Origin: Scleromitrula shiraiana
Taxonomy: Eukaryota; Ascomycota; Leotiomycetes; Helotiales; Sclerotiniaceae
Direction: 5' to 3'
Assembly (NCBI GenBank): GCA_028455995.1
Contig: JABELC010000014.1
Span: 186,001-250,000, forward strand
DNA: 64,000 nt
Part shown: positions 12,840 to 23,822 of the stretch, piece by piece
Layout: every line of letters begins with the position of its first letter
How positions within the stretch are numbered: position 1 is the stretch's first letter
Notes under the pieces: model-generated
Told to the model about the DNA's origin: nothing
Database searches by the model: none
What the model saw: the letters and a program-made list of their open reading frames with translations, nothing else
Translations under genes and position numbers: made by a program

Positions 12840-14259
12840 ATAATTATATAAATTTGAATCAATATCAAGAATATTTTTAAAGAATGTATTTTAAATATCA
12901 AGACAATAATTAATAAAATTATTAATATAATATATCAATATTTAAAGATTATAAAATACACAAAATACATAGTTTATATTATTTAATTTGAATAATCATG
13001 ATGATAATTATAATATTAAAATGAATTATATTTATATCTTGTTTTAAATAAAAAAATATTTATTATTTTATTATTATTGTTGAAATATTGAATATTTAAT
13101 TAATATATTCGTTTTTTATTTTTAAAATTTTTAAAATATTTTTAAATATTATAACAAATAATCATTTATTTTAATTTATATTAATATCATAAAAAGATTT
13201 TTATATTAACTCTTTCATTAAATTCCTTTACTTAAACGCATTAACATTTATAAATGAAACTTAAAAGAGCTTAATAAACATCGACATCGCTTTATATAAT
13301 CATAATTTAAAATTAGAAAATGTTAAATAATATAAGTTGAATTTTGAAGAAATTATATAAAACAATATATTGAAAAAATCATTCATATAATCAAAATAAT
13401 AAATCACATTACTAAATTAAAAATCTATTTCTAAACATATTTTACTAATTAAATTCGATTGTTTAAAGTAAGAATTTTACTAAATAATTACAAATAAAAT
13501 CAATAAATTAAAACTATAAAAATCACAAAATAAATTAAAATATATAAAATTAAAATCTTTTTTATTAAATTTTAAATTATATTAACATTATAAACAATAC
13601 AAAAATCTAATAAAATTATTAAATTCATTATATAATAATATTTAAGTTTAAACCCAATTAATTAATTTAATTAATTAACTTGATGAAGAGTAAAAATCAA
13701 AACAAACATACAAAATAAAAAAATATTTAACTAAAAATAATAAATAAAATTCCTTTATTTCAAAATCAAAAAAGTAACAAATCAAAAAATATATTATTTT
13801 AATTAACATTCAAATTATAATATACTAAATAGATTAAATTTTATTTATTTACATTAAAATCTAATTAAAATAATATTTATATATATAATAAAAAAAACTT
13901 TTTTTAAACATAAAAATTCAAATAAAATAGTATATTACAAAATATATTTAAAAAATGAAAATAATCATTAGAGTATAATATTTTTGATAAAAAATCAATA
14001 TAATAGTAGATAAACAAAAAAAAGTAGATAAATCAATATCATTAATAAAAAAAAAGATTATTTTAAACAAAAACTTATAAAAAATTAAAATAAAAAAGCA
14101 AAACAAAAAAAGTTTATTTATTTTAAAATTAAAATTTCAATGTTTTTTTCTAATATAATAATTATAAAAATACAAATCTATAATTATCGAGATATTAAGC
14201 CTCAATTATCTTCTATAATCAATGATTAAAATAAGATCTTAAACCCCCTCCCCAAAAAA
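12840..14259 (+). mobile_element. Retroposon copy 3, probably 5'-truncated
   Basis: The body from about 13020 aligns with copies 1 and 2: AAAATGAATTATATTTATATC at about 13020 corresponds to copy 2 near 11499, and the stretch at 13370-13460 corresponds to copy 2 at 11710-11790. The 3' end reads GATCTTAAACCCCCTCCCC followed by six A (14235-14259). The tRNA-like head of copy 1 is not recognisable, so the copy is likely 5'-truncated, as is common for non-LTR elements; the left edge is approximate. On this strand it keeps C but has lost most G, the reverse of copy 1. Confidence 0.55.
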
Positions 14260-16029
14260 TGAAAAATATTCTTACTATACATATTGAAATATAATTTTGT
14301 TATTAAATTTTATATTTTAAATTATTTATGATTGAATTATTAATCAAGATTCTTTAATTAAATTATCAAAATATATTCATAACATTTCATATATAATTAT
14401 AAAAATTAATTATTTAACTTTTATAAAAAACTTAATTATACATTTAAATATGAATTATTTTAATTTATAAAATAAAAAATTTTAAAATAAAGAAAAAAAT
14501 ATCAAAAAACAATTTAAATTTAATTTTAAATATTATAATAATTTAAATATTATAAAAATCTAAATTATATAATTAATAAATTATATTAATAATTAATTTT
14601 AAAATTGTTAAATACTATATTTATATTCTTTTCAAAAAATGAAGATTTTAAAAAGTCCTTTTACTCGCTATATCAATTCTGATTGACTAGAGTATGCGAT
14701 TTAAAGAGTGATAATTGTCATACTTAAAGGGTTCTGTATAAGTGCGACTTTAGGCCGCAAGGCCGCAACTACTTTTATGTAGTCGACTTTTTATAATAGT
14801 TTAAACTTAGTTGTTTATAAATCAACAACTCTATCACTTTGATGAATAGTAATATTTCTTATATTTATATTATACACAATCGAATCTCAAAAAGATCTAT
14901 ATTTATATCAATTGAAATAATTTTTTTCATTTTGATTTAATATTATTATTATATAAATTTCAATTTCTAATTTTATTAATATTTATATATTTTTATAAAT
15001 AATATATAGTCCTGACCGTCCTACATAGTCTTAGACTGATACAGGACGTTACAATGAAAAATCAATCATATAAATAATATATATTTGTTTTATTTTTAAA
15101 TCTTTTTTTTTGAAAAATGATTTAAATTTATTTATATTAGTAATTATATTATAAATAATACAAGATTATTGAAAAATGAATATAGTTAATAATATAATAA
15201 TCATTATTATATATAATATCTTTAATTCATTTTAGTTTCTAATCATTATTTAAATTTTAGTCAATTTTAAAAAATCAACCTAAAAAAATTAAATTAAAAA
15301 AATTAAGTTCAACGAAATAATATTAATGTTACTAATAAAATAAATATATTCTTGAATCAAAAAAAAATTACATAATAATAATAATAATAATTAAATAATA
15401 ATTAAAGTATAAAATCATATTAATAATAAAATATATTATACAACTATAATTTTGATTTATTAATATAAATGTATTTAATCTATTTCATTAAATAATATAG
15501 ATATTTATAAAATAATTATATTAATCTTATTTTTCAATTATAAATTCTTTATATTATAAAATGAATAATTTATATAATATATTTTATTATTAATATTAAT
15601 TTATGTTTTAATTTTCTGAAAAATATCCTTAATATCTTATTATTAATTTTTATCATAAAGTTTTATGGAAAAAAGGGTATATACTACTAGTAGTATATAA
15701 ATATTATTGATACAATCATTTTATTATTTATATCAAGATAAATTTGAATTTATTTTATTTCTGATTAAAAATTTATAGAATATTTTGGATGTTCAAGATA
15801 ATTTTAATATAATGATTTTGATTTACTATTGATTATTATTTTGTATCTTTAAAATAGAATTCATTTTCATTATTAATTTTTTTTTAATTTCATGTTATTT
15901 TAAATTTTTATAATTTTAATAATATTGAATTAAATATTTATAAAATCCAATTATATTTTTTACTAATATCAATTCAATGTATCAAAATACATAAAGATTT
16001 TATTTTAACTTCAAAAATTTACTATGTAA
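14260..16029. other. AT-rich interval with two less-mutated repeat scraps
   Basis: Mostly A/T, but 14645-14830 holds a mixed-composition patch including GGCCGCAAGGCCGC (14753-14766), and 15009-15053 holds GTCCTGACCGTCCTACATAG and ends GACGTTACA. Ends of the form GTTACA (TGTAAC on the other strand) are common at fungal gypsy LTR termini, so this may be an LTR fragment about 370 bp long (TG near 14680 to CA at 15053). The 5-bp flanks (AATTC and ATGAA) do not match, so no intact insertion is demonstrated. A perfect 22-bp palindrome centred on CTAG lies at 15678-15699. Confidence 0.4.
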
Positions 16030-16380
16030 ATTACTAAATTATTAAATTATTAAATTATTAAATTACTAAATTATTAAATTATTAAATTACTAAATTATTA
16101 AATTATTAAATTACTAAATTATTAAATTACTAAATTATTAAATTACTAAATTATTAAATTATTAAATTATTAAATTATTAAATTATTAAATTATTAAATT
16201 ATTAAATTATTAAATTATTAAATTATTAAATTATTAAATTATTAAATTATTAAATTATTAAATTATTAAATTATTAAATTATTAAATTATTAAATTATTA
16301 AATTATTAAATTATTAAATTATTAAATTATTAAATTATTAAATTATTAAATTATTAAATTATTAAATTATTAAATTATTA
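16030..16380. repeat. 8-bp tandem repeat array, about 44 units of TTATTAAA
   Basis: A nearly perfect head-to-tail array of the octamer TTATTAAA fills about 350 bp. A variant unit, TTACTAAA, differing by one C/T transition, occurs about six times, and only in the left third (roughly 16031-16150). The remaining units are identical. The array sits close to the boundary where the sequence returns to ordinary genic composition. Confidence 0.92.
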
Positions 16381-17004
16381 TCAATCTTTATTGTTTTTAT
16401 TTTAATAATACTAGTACTATTGATCAAATTATTATTTAAAAATTAATTGAATAATAATGATATATAATTAAATATTAATTTTTATAGTATGATAATAATA
16501 TAAATTTTGATTATTTTGATTCAACATTAATAGTTAATCCTTGTAACTTGAATCTTTAAATCAAAACTCGAGTAGGTATTTCTGTAAAGTCTTAGATATG
16601 GAGATGTGTAATAAATGTCAGAAATGATTCGAAAGATAAGGGCCGCCCGATAGACACTAGTCGATATATACAAGATGAATCAGGCTGTTGACTCAGTTGG
16701 ACTTTGAGATTGCGAGGACTTGTTGGTGACTGTTGGAAATCTACCACAGATCGTCGCAATATCACGCCAATTGGAACAATCATCTGCCCCGCCAAACTGC
16801 ATCCTCACTCAATGTTAAAGAAACTTTTGCTGATTGTTAACTCAGTTGTACGTACTCCATTTCCCATTATTCAATCAAAACGCAGGAACCTGAACTAGAA
16901 AGGTACATAATCCCCAGTAATTCCCACCCCTTCATCGAGGTGCTGCACTGTCGCAACCTAACTCGAGAATCAGAAGTCCCATACGTTTCGTCACTCTATG
17001 CTTA
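16381..17004. other. Boundary between the AT-rich block and genic DNA
   Basis: Base composition changes abruptly near 16,555-16,570: the sequence to the left is nearly all A/T, and from ACTCGAGTAGG (about 16,566) onward it looks like normal genic or intergenic DNA. I see no gene between here and the GFA-like pseudogene stop at 17005; short open frames in the interval show no domain. Confidence 0.5.
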
Positions 17005-17614
17005 CTATGCAAGCTCATTTAATTTGTAGCTTGGGTGACGAGAAATTGACGGAACTCCGTTCGTGAGCCTGCTGATCCATGGTATCTCACACGAGACCCA
17101 GCAATGCCTATCTGGGGCCATCCAATCGTTCTCCAAATCAGCTTTATCTAGAGTTCGCAGAACCACATCGAACATGTCGGGCAAAATTTGGGATCGAGTA
17201 TGTCAGATTAGTGCCGCACTTCCCACAAAAGCTTCTAGTTGTGCGCTCAGATGACTTATAAAATCTCAACCAGTATTTCTCAGACTGAGGCCCCGGATAG
17301 AAAAAGTCGGAGACAGGGAGCCAGGCTGCTTCAGTTCGAGAAGTTTTGGGTGCGGAATCTGAGGAGTCCATGATAACTGGTTCGAGTATGCAGGTCATCA
17401 TCGATACCGGAACGCAGATCCAAGTCAGGAGAATAGCACCCAGCGCTTTGCGACAGTCATTGCAGTGATCTGTAAGTACGACTGGAAATGTAACATCCCC
17501 ATTGGACACATGATTGGCAGGACGCTCCGAGTTTTCCGGAACATCCACTCGATAACGTACTGCACCGCAATTGCAACCTCCATGAAGAACATGGTGATGT
17601 TTGGGAAGTGGCAT
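17005..17614 (-). pseudogene. GFA/CENP-V-type zinc enzyme homologue, frameshifted
   Basis: The protein begins MPLPKHHH at 17614 and has the glutathione-dependent formaldehyde-activating (GFA) fold signatures: GGCNCGAVRY near residue 13, CNDCRK near residue 51, and FCGKCGTNLTY near residue 127. The paired cysteines are the zinc ligands of this family. About nine residues after NLTY the frame runs into a stop (17144-17146). The one-base-shifted frame carries the expected continuation, FDVVLRTLDKADLE and then DRHCWVSCEIPW, ending at TAG 17005-17007. The break lies between about 17170 and 17190 and cannot be an intron, because homology is continuous across it. Full length would be about 202 residues. 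It is either a one-base indel pseudogene or a sequencing error. The in-frame Met 81 bp upstream of 17614 is not favoured, because the domain starts right after the later Met. Many fungal GFA proteins have no known substrate. Confidence 0.75.
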
Positions 17615-18264
17615 TGTCAGATGATGTGCGGAATATACGAGGAACGAGATTGAGAAAATGAAGGGTTTGTGCGAATTTACATCATTTATTGGCAATCTGA
17701 GCCTCTTTATAGACCTTTAGGATATTGCAGCCTTTCAAATATAAATGTTGCTCGCGATTAGACCCCAACCATACTGCTCATCGTTATCATTCGGATTGAT
17801 ATAGCTTATAACACTACCGACGAATCGTGTTTCTGAATCCCCACCTTGTCGGTTACCTGCTTATGTTAACTTCAAAAGCCAGGATCTACGACAAAAGGAC
17901 CGTCTAGTGGTATTGAAGTTCTTACTCTGTGTTTATAAATAGCACCCTGTTCAAAGAAATATCCAAAGTCGCAAGCAAAAATCTCAAAAGTCACTAGATC
18001 AATAATGAAGATGAAGAGATTTGGAGAATGCTAAGACAGGTCAATGATATACTCTTTGATTCTAGTATTTCAAAATTGGGGACTTGCTGATTTACTTATC
18101 ATGCTAAAACTGCTTCCCATGCACAAGGAAGCCTCCATGGCGCGGTGGATGAGAGGAATGCTTCTGGTAAAGTGTCTGAAGAGGTACATGAAGCAATAAG
18201 AACAGGATGTTGAGAGAAAGTATAGAAAATTAAAACAATCCTTATGATGGGACGGTGTGGAGCT
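17615..18264. other. Intergenic, no gene seen
   Basis: This 650-bp stretch separates the GFA-like pseudogene from the 3' end of the alpha/beta hydrolase; both are on the minus strand, so it should contain the former's promoter. No conserved reading frame or RNA is visible. Confidence 0.5.
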
Positions 18265-19272
18265 TCATGATTCTGGCAAGCTGTCCCAGAATGCCAACAT
18301 CGATTTCTCCACCTCTTCTACTTTATCTGTAGGAACTGCATGCCCAACCCCACTCACAACTTGCACTTCACCTCTCCAGGCCAACAACTTTAGTTCGTTT
18401 TGCATATACTCCAATTCGAAAACCGGATCATTCTCCCCTAGAAGTACCAATGTTGCAAGGTCACTCTTGGAGATACTCTCATACATGTGATGAGAATCAT
18501 AAACTCCGCCGTATCGGTAAGAACCAATCAAACTCGCCAAATGTCCCTTGTGCTTTTCCTTTTCCCAATGCTGAATTGCCTCCCGTGGTACGGCATACAA
18601 GCCCTTCTCTTTGAACTTCTTTTCCCAACCTTCCTCAACTGGCCCTGGCCCTATGGAATCGTATATTTCTCTTACACTAATATCTTCCCAACCCCAACCC
18701 CACCCTCCCCATCGTAAAAACCGTTTCCATGCGCTCAGATTTGACTTTCTCCACAAACCTGCGGGTGCAACAAGAACCAATGATTGAACAATTGATGGGT
18801 GGTAATTGGTGAAAGATGCAGCAACTACGGCACCGAAGGAGAAACCAAGGAAGTGAGCGCGTGACCATTGAAGATGCGTAAGGAGTTCCAAGATTTGTAG
18901 ATGAAAGAGGCTAGGCACGTGGGGTGTTACAGGTGTAGAAGATAGACCATGTCCCCAACTGTCGTAAATCAGGACTGTAGTGGGTATTGGAGAGGCAGCG
19001 AGGCGAGTGGCAAGAGGGAGAAGACCAATGGCGGGTGTGCCTAAACCGTGGACAAGTACGGCATGTCGAGGCGTGCTAGTTTTTGATGGACTCGGATGGG
19101 TTGGTTTGATGAGATAATATGTAGTAGTACCCCAGTAAGATGTTATTGTCTGTGCGGGTGGAAGAATACCGCCAAATAGAGCCTTGAAGTCTTCAGCCGA
19201 AGGAGGTGGGATTGATACCTGTCCATCTATTTGGGTAGGACAGGGAAGAACAGGTACTTGATTTATAGACAT
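18265..19272 (-). CDS. Alpha/beta hydrolase-fold protein
   Basis: An intronless 335-residue protein. The fold is shown by the strand and oxyanion region HAVLVHGLGTP (residues 70-80), IYDSWGHGLS (102-111), the nucleophile elbow GFSFGAV with Ser145, the acid strand VLLGENDPVF with Asp282, and the terminal GVGHAVP with His311. This is a complete Ser-Asp-His triad with normal spacing. There is no signal peptide, so it is probably cytosolic. The substrate cannot be deduced; relatives include fungal hydrolases loosely annotated as ABHD or proline iminopeptidase-like. A TATATATA run at about 19313-19322 lies about 45 bp upstream on the coding strand and may be its TATA element. It is the only intact gene between two broken ones. 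Confidence 0.85.
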   Translation of the reverse strand: MSINQVPVLPCPTQIDGQVSIPPPSAEDFKALFGGILPPAQTITSYWGTTTYYLIKPTHPSPSKTSTPRHAVLVHGLGTPAIGLLPLATRLAASPIPTTVLIYDSWGHGLSSTPVTPHVPSLFHLQILELLTHLQWSRAHFLGFSFGAVVAASFTNYHPSIVQSLVLVAPAGLWRKSNLSAWKRFLRWGGWGWGWEDISVREIYDSIGPGPVEEGWEKKFKEKGLYAVPREAIQHWEKEKHKGHLASLIGSYRYGGVYDSHHMYESISKSDLATLVLLGENDPVFELEYMQNELKLLAWRGEVQVVSGVGHAVPTDKVEEVEKSMLAFWDSLPES

Positions 19273-19539
19273 TGCAACTTAATTGCAGTGAAGAGAGAGC
19301 TGGGTGTTCATGAATATATATAAGGCAAAATTAGAATACTGAATACCATAATATGAGTTCAGTTCAGTTAAAAATTTACATTTGTCGAGCCGGTCATTGA
19401 CGCAAGCACAGTGGGACAGGGCGCGCCCGGTAAACTACATGAAACAAACGCTGTGGGCGCTAAGATAAGATATAGCCCACTAATCTGTGAATCTCCACAT
19501 ATCTATAGAGCTGCAGGCATCATGGTTACTTGTCGACTC

Positions 19540-21206
19540 TCAAGGCGTTGTGTTATAGATATCTCCATGTATATGACATGCACCTTCGACATTATTGCCA
19601 TCAACCAATTGAAGCATTTGCCCATTAGCACCGAATCTAGCGAGGGTACCGCCGATTTCATTCTCAGCTAAATATAATGGCCATCCAATAGCTGCAAGCG
19701 AGGTAGGATCGCTGATAAAGTCGTAGAGAAAGTCTTGCATTCGCTCCGAAGTTTGTACCTCGAGATCAGTGATTATCCCTGGTGCAATTAGGTAGGTTCC
19801 GAAGAACATGTACAGGTCAGAATAGTGTCATGCTCCAAACCACGGAACGGGAGAAATGTTGGTAAAATTTCCAGCCCATTGATATCGATAAGTTGGAAGG
19901 TTTGCCTCTTCGCGCAATATGCTGGTATTATATGCTGCGCAGACTGTATTTAGAGTGGCAGACACTACTCCCGCCTCATACGGGCCGGCGGTGTAATTGT
20001 TAATTGAGTAAGCAACTAAGGTTGAACTTTCCCGAGCTGTGGTGCCGATGATCTTAGGCAACTATGCAATGGAACCATTTCGATACGCATTTATATAGTC
20101 AGTCTGAGAGAACACGTATTTCCCATCTACTATACTATATATTAGCACCATGTTACTAATAAGCTAAACATACATGCCTCTTCGTGTGAACGCAATCGCA
20201 GGCTGCGAAGTGTTCACAAGTGTTGAGTTGTCTTGATATTGGCCTACAAAGTTCTCAATTCGGGGCATAGGGACGCGTCGCATACACTCAAGTTCAAGCC
20301 CAGGATCGGAAAAGCTACAACCCAAAGACTTAGCCACAAATGTAAAGTTTGAGCTAGAGAAATCCTGATTTGTTACACGACCAATTGCAACACCGGAGCT
20401 GGAAACAGATGCGCGAATTATCGGGTCACGGGCCCAGGCAAATAGATACATGTCGGTTGATGAAGCCAAAGTGTAATCTTTGATGGATCCCCTCCAAAAT
20501 GAACAGTGTTTTCTGCTATCCATTGAATGGCCATGCGCTGGTCTTACAGCCCAAAATTAGTCTCGTTCAATCCTCGAGCATTGGGGAACGAGAATATATT
20601 GACACGATAATTGATGGTCACAATGATGTGTTTCTGAGATCGGTGGATCCAATTAGCTGGAAGTTGTGTCGGAATATTGATACCCCCAGTGACATCACCA
20701 CCGCCAGTCATAAAGATGATGACAGGGAGTCTTGTATCTTTGGTTGCTGATGCAGGTGTCCATACGGCCAGGGAAAGGCAATCTTCAGCAGAATGCTGTG
20801 CAACAAGTCCTGCTAGAAGACTCTCACCATAATTGACGACAAGATTGCCCGTAATGTTAAGCACCCAGGCAGTGGGGACAGCGGAAATATATTGGGAACA
20901 GGGACGTCCAAAACTTGTGGAGTCATATCTTAATGTGGAGTTGTCCAATGGTCTTGGGAAGTCCATCGCCTATCACCTACAGGTGCCTATTAACAGCATA
21001 AGTTTAGTTCAACGTGAAAAAACAACTCTTACCTTAGCGTATGGTATACATTTGAACTGCCTAACATCTGTGAAAGTATCGTTCAAGTCACCGACGAATA
21101 TACCTGTGCGAGTTTTGACAATCAAGTTTGGATTTGACAGTGTTCCATTATGAGCCCTAGTCAGGGTAAAGGAGGCGATGAAAACTAGTATTAGAAACGA
21201 AAACAT
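19540..21206 (-). pseudogene. Type-B carboxylesterase/lipase pseudogene
   Basis: The gene starts with a secretory signal (MFSFLILVFIASFTLTRA, 21206). A 63-bp intron (20970-21032) follows GIPYAK-like sequence. Family landmarks are SAEDCLSLAVWTP, the oxyanion-hole strand VIIFMTGGGDVTGG, VTINYRVNIFSFP, then DQRMAIQW, FGGDPSKITL, DMYLFAWARDPII, LPKIIGTTAR, YRYQWAGNFTNISP and a C-terminal region ending at 19540. Four lesions break it: an in-frame TAA (20544-20546) between NFGL and DQR; a frame change at about 20468-20475, where the stretch that should contain the GxSxG nucleophile is missing (ITL joins almost directly to ASSTDMYLF); a TAG at 20062-20064 before LPKIIG; and a TGA at 19828-19830 after PWFGA. 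A second intron of about 40-45 bp lies near 20120-20170. It cannot make an active enzyme as written. Confidence 0.85.
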
Positions 21207-22207
21207 GATAGTATCTCGAGATATTGCAATGGAGCTTTATTAATTCCATGGAGGGAAAGAAAGCTCTTATACAAATGCCATAATCCATCCCTAGGCAATT
21301 CAGGCTAATGCCAAGATATTTAACAAGAAACCTTCAACTTACAAAGCCCTTAACGGGTGGTGCTATGCGTTATTTGTATGGAAGAATAGGCTAACAACCC
21401 AATGGTTTTCTGAACAGTTGCCAAGATTAGTATCAGTAGCTGCTAATGCTTTAACTTTGTGTTGTATTTTCAAGCTTCCTCGCAATGTTGCAGATCGGTG
21501 ACGAAGAATGCGGCGACGACGTAAGTGGGGATCCTCTGGTGTGAAAGGGATGGTGACTTGTGGTAGAGTTCGACCTAATTCATTCTAATCTTGTCATCAA
21601 CAATAAATAAGTATACCTATTATTACCATTCCAAACAAAAGCTCGGGTGCATTCGTTAAAGTCAGGAGTCGGTATACAATAGCATTGATCTTATTACTGT
21701 TTTTTCTGTCACCAATTCTCATTATACGTGGCGTAACACTCCCACCATATATTGCTTGAAACTCCTCGAGCCAGAATCTTCTAAAAACTCTATTGACGGT
21801 TCAGATACCCACGGTTGCTTAACGGATGAAGTAGGAGATTTGATGTCAAACGTTGACCGGATAGATGTTTGATTTGAAAATCACTTGATATCAAGCGTCT
21901 TGCAAGTAGATCTCTTCAGAGGCACCAAGAGTTATGTCCTTGAGCGAGAGAAAAGTATTATATCTTAAATAGTATAAATTTGTATTTATAATTGTTGATG
22001 AGATTTTAGAATCAATGCAAATAATGCAAACAAGAGCTGAGCGAAGCAAAGTGGAAAGATACACAAATTTTTTATTGATGACCAAGTTACTGACAATCAT
22101 AACTTGCTTTTTTCTATGTCAAGCCCTCCCCGCACCGGAGGGCTACGCTATGTTATAGTACATATGAATACTCCCAGCCATCGAAATAGCTGTGCGTACT
22201 ATGCCAT
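21207..22207. other. Intergenic, no gene seen
   Basis: A 1-kb interval between the start of the esterase pseudogene and the stop of OST3, both on the minus strand. Composition is ordinary, with no long reading frame, no tandem repeat and no RNA gene recognised. Confidence 0.45.
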
Positions 22208-23315
22208 TCAGGAGAAGGGTGGTAACCAGAATGGGTACCCGCCGTTCTTAATGCGGAAAACACTAAGCAAGAAGCTGTACATGAGGAATATGACTCCACC
22301 CCATACGAGGACTGCAACTTGCTGCATCTTGGGATCTGCGATACGGGGAACTTTCAGAGCCAACGAAATGGTTGCAAATGATAGAAGCCCATCTACAGAC
22401 GATCATCAGTGTTAGGTCAAAACAAAAGGAAGTTTTTACAAGAACTTACACATGGCGGCAATAATTTGTGTTTCCAAACCGTATTGATTAGAGAAGCCTC
22501 CTGCAAAATAGCTAACACCTCCACGTCCATCACCAGCGACGTAAGGAACTTTTCGAATGTGATTGAACATATGACCACTTGTGAATAGAAGAATAGCTAT
22601 CAAGCTTATCGCGGCCCAAACATTACGATTCTGGACGATAGGAAGAATATAAGGCCAAGCGACGCTGATGAATGTGATCGTTCCAAGTATAGTTGTAGTA
22701 ATAGCAATTCCACGAACCCAGTTGATAGGTCGTTGGACAGGAGGATGAGGTCGGTCAGATAGATGTCGAGTTATCCAAGAGTGGACCTGCTCCGCTGATT
22801 GTGGTCCGTTTGTAAAGTCATATCTCATAGGGGCGGAATTTGTTGTGGCATGTGGCCCAATTGTAGGTAGGTAGAGGAGAAGCACAGGAGCTGTTTGTAG
22901 GTTAAGCTGAGCAAAGGTTAGTTAGTAGCTCAATGGTAAGTTATCTTTCAATAAATACACGTACAGCTTGGAATGCACCCTTGCCATCCATAAAGTCAAG
23001 TGTACCATAGAGAAGACGAGACTCCCCTTTCTTGTCCCCTTTAACCCAACTCTTTGATAAAATATCCCATTCTGGTTGAAACTCTCGACATAATTGGCAA
23101 CCAAATCTAGCTTCTAAAGCTGTTAATAATACAGCAACAGTATAATCCCTCGGAGTAGATGTTAATTTATTGAATATATTATCGTCAAGTTTCAATGGCG
23201 TAGATGAGAGAGATTTTGTATGATATCGTTCAAAGGTATCGACTGCGGGTTTCTTGGTGGCAGCAAGAGCAGTGAAGGGTAGCAAAGAGACTACCAATGC
23301 CTTTAAAAAATGCAT
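22208..23315 (-). CDS. OST3: Oligosaccharyltransferase subunit Ost3/Ost6
   Basis: This is the thioredoxin-like subunit of the ER oligosaccharyltransferase, which helps N-glycosylate nascent proteins by holding substrate cysteines in transient disulfides. Exons are 22965-23315, 22450-22906 and 22208-22392; introns are 57 and 58 bp with GTACGT and GTAAGT donors. The product is 330 residues. It starts at MHFLKALVV, giving a cleavable ER signal (residues 1 to about 19); a Met seven codons upstream is less likely. The lumenal domain carries the redox motif CQLC in FGCQLCREFQPEW, then LQTAPVLLLYLPT, followed by four hydrophobic segments in the C-terminal half and the family ending GYPFWLPPFS. Length and topology match fungal Ost3. 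It is divergently arranged with the coiled-coil gene at 23823, separated by about 500 bp. Confidence 0.93.
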
Positions 23316-23822
23316 CTTTTGATCAATGCAAGGCAAGAAAGCCTTTTTTGAATTTTGAGGTTGAAACTGCTAATAACAATTGGACTTTTTCATTTGAGAA
23401 AGATTGATCTTGGGGAGTGAGTACTTGTGCTTGTGCCCAGTCAGTGTCAATATCAGTATCTTTTTCAACTCGATGCACTTACGAAGCTCGAAGCGTGTCC
23501 TCAATTGCAATTCCCACTTTGGTGACATAGGAGCATGGGAGCATGGGCATAAAAAGTCGGAGAGTCGGAATGATTACTAAGTATTGATAATCCCACGAGT
23601 AGCTTTAATACATGTAATACTTACGTTACATATGGTTGATATAGCAACAGAATTATTATTCTTCTCTAAGGCTTCTTACCAAAAGTCAACAAACGAGAAG
23701 AATATTGTGCTTTCGGACCTTCAACCACTGTCCAGTACAGGTTAATAACCTCCCAATTTACTTTATATTCATTCCGATTCTACAATTAAAACGGAGTATA
23801 GTTGATATTGATAAACTTAAAT
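23316..23822. promoter_or_regulatory. Shared divergent promoter region of OST3 and the coiled-coil gene
   Basis: A 507-bp interval lies between two divergently transcribed start codons, so it must hold both promoters. I recognise no specific factor site in it. Confidence 0.5.

Noticed and set aside
14680..15053. Complete solo LTR (TG at 14680 to CA at 15053)
   Set aside because: The flanking 5-bp sequences do not match and no second copy is visible here, so only fragments are reported.
16592..16898. Overlapping 64-67-codon ORFs on both strands just right of the AT block
   Set aside because: No domain, no splice-supported extension and antisense overlap; treated as chance.
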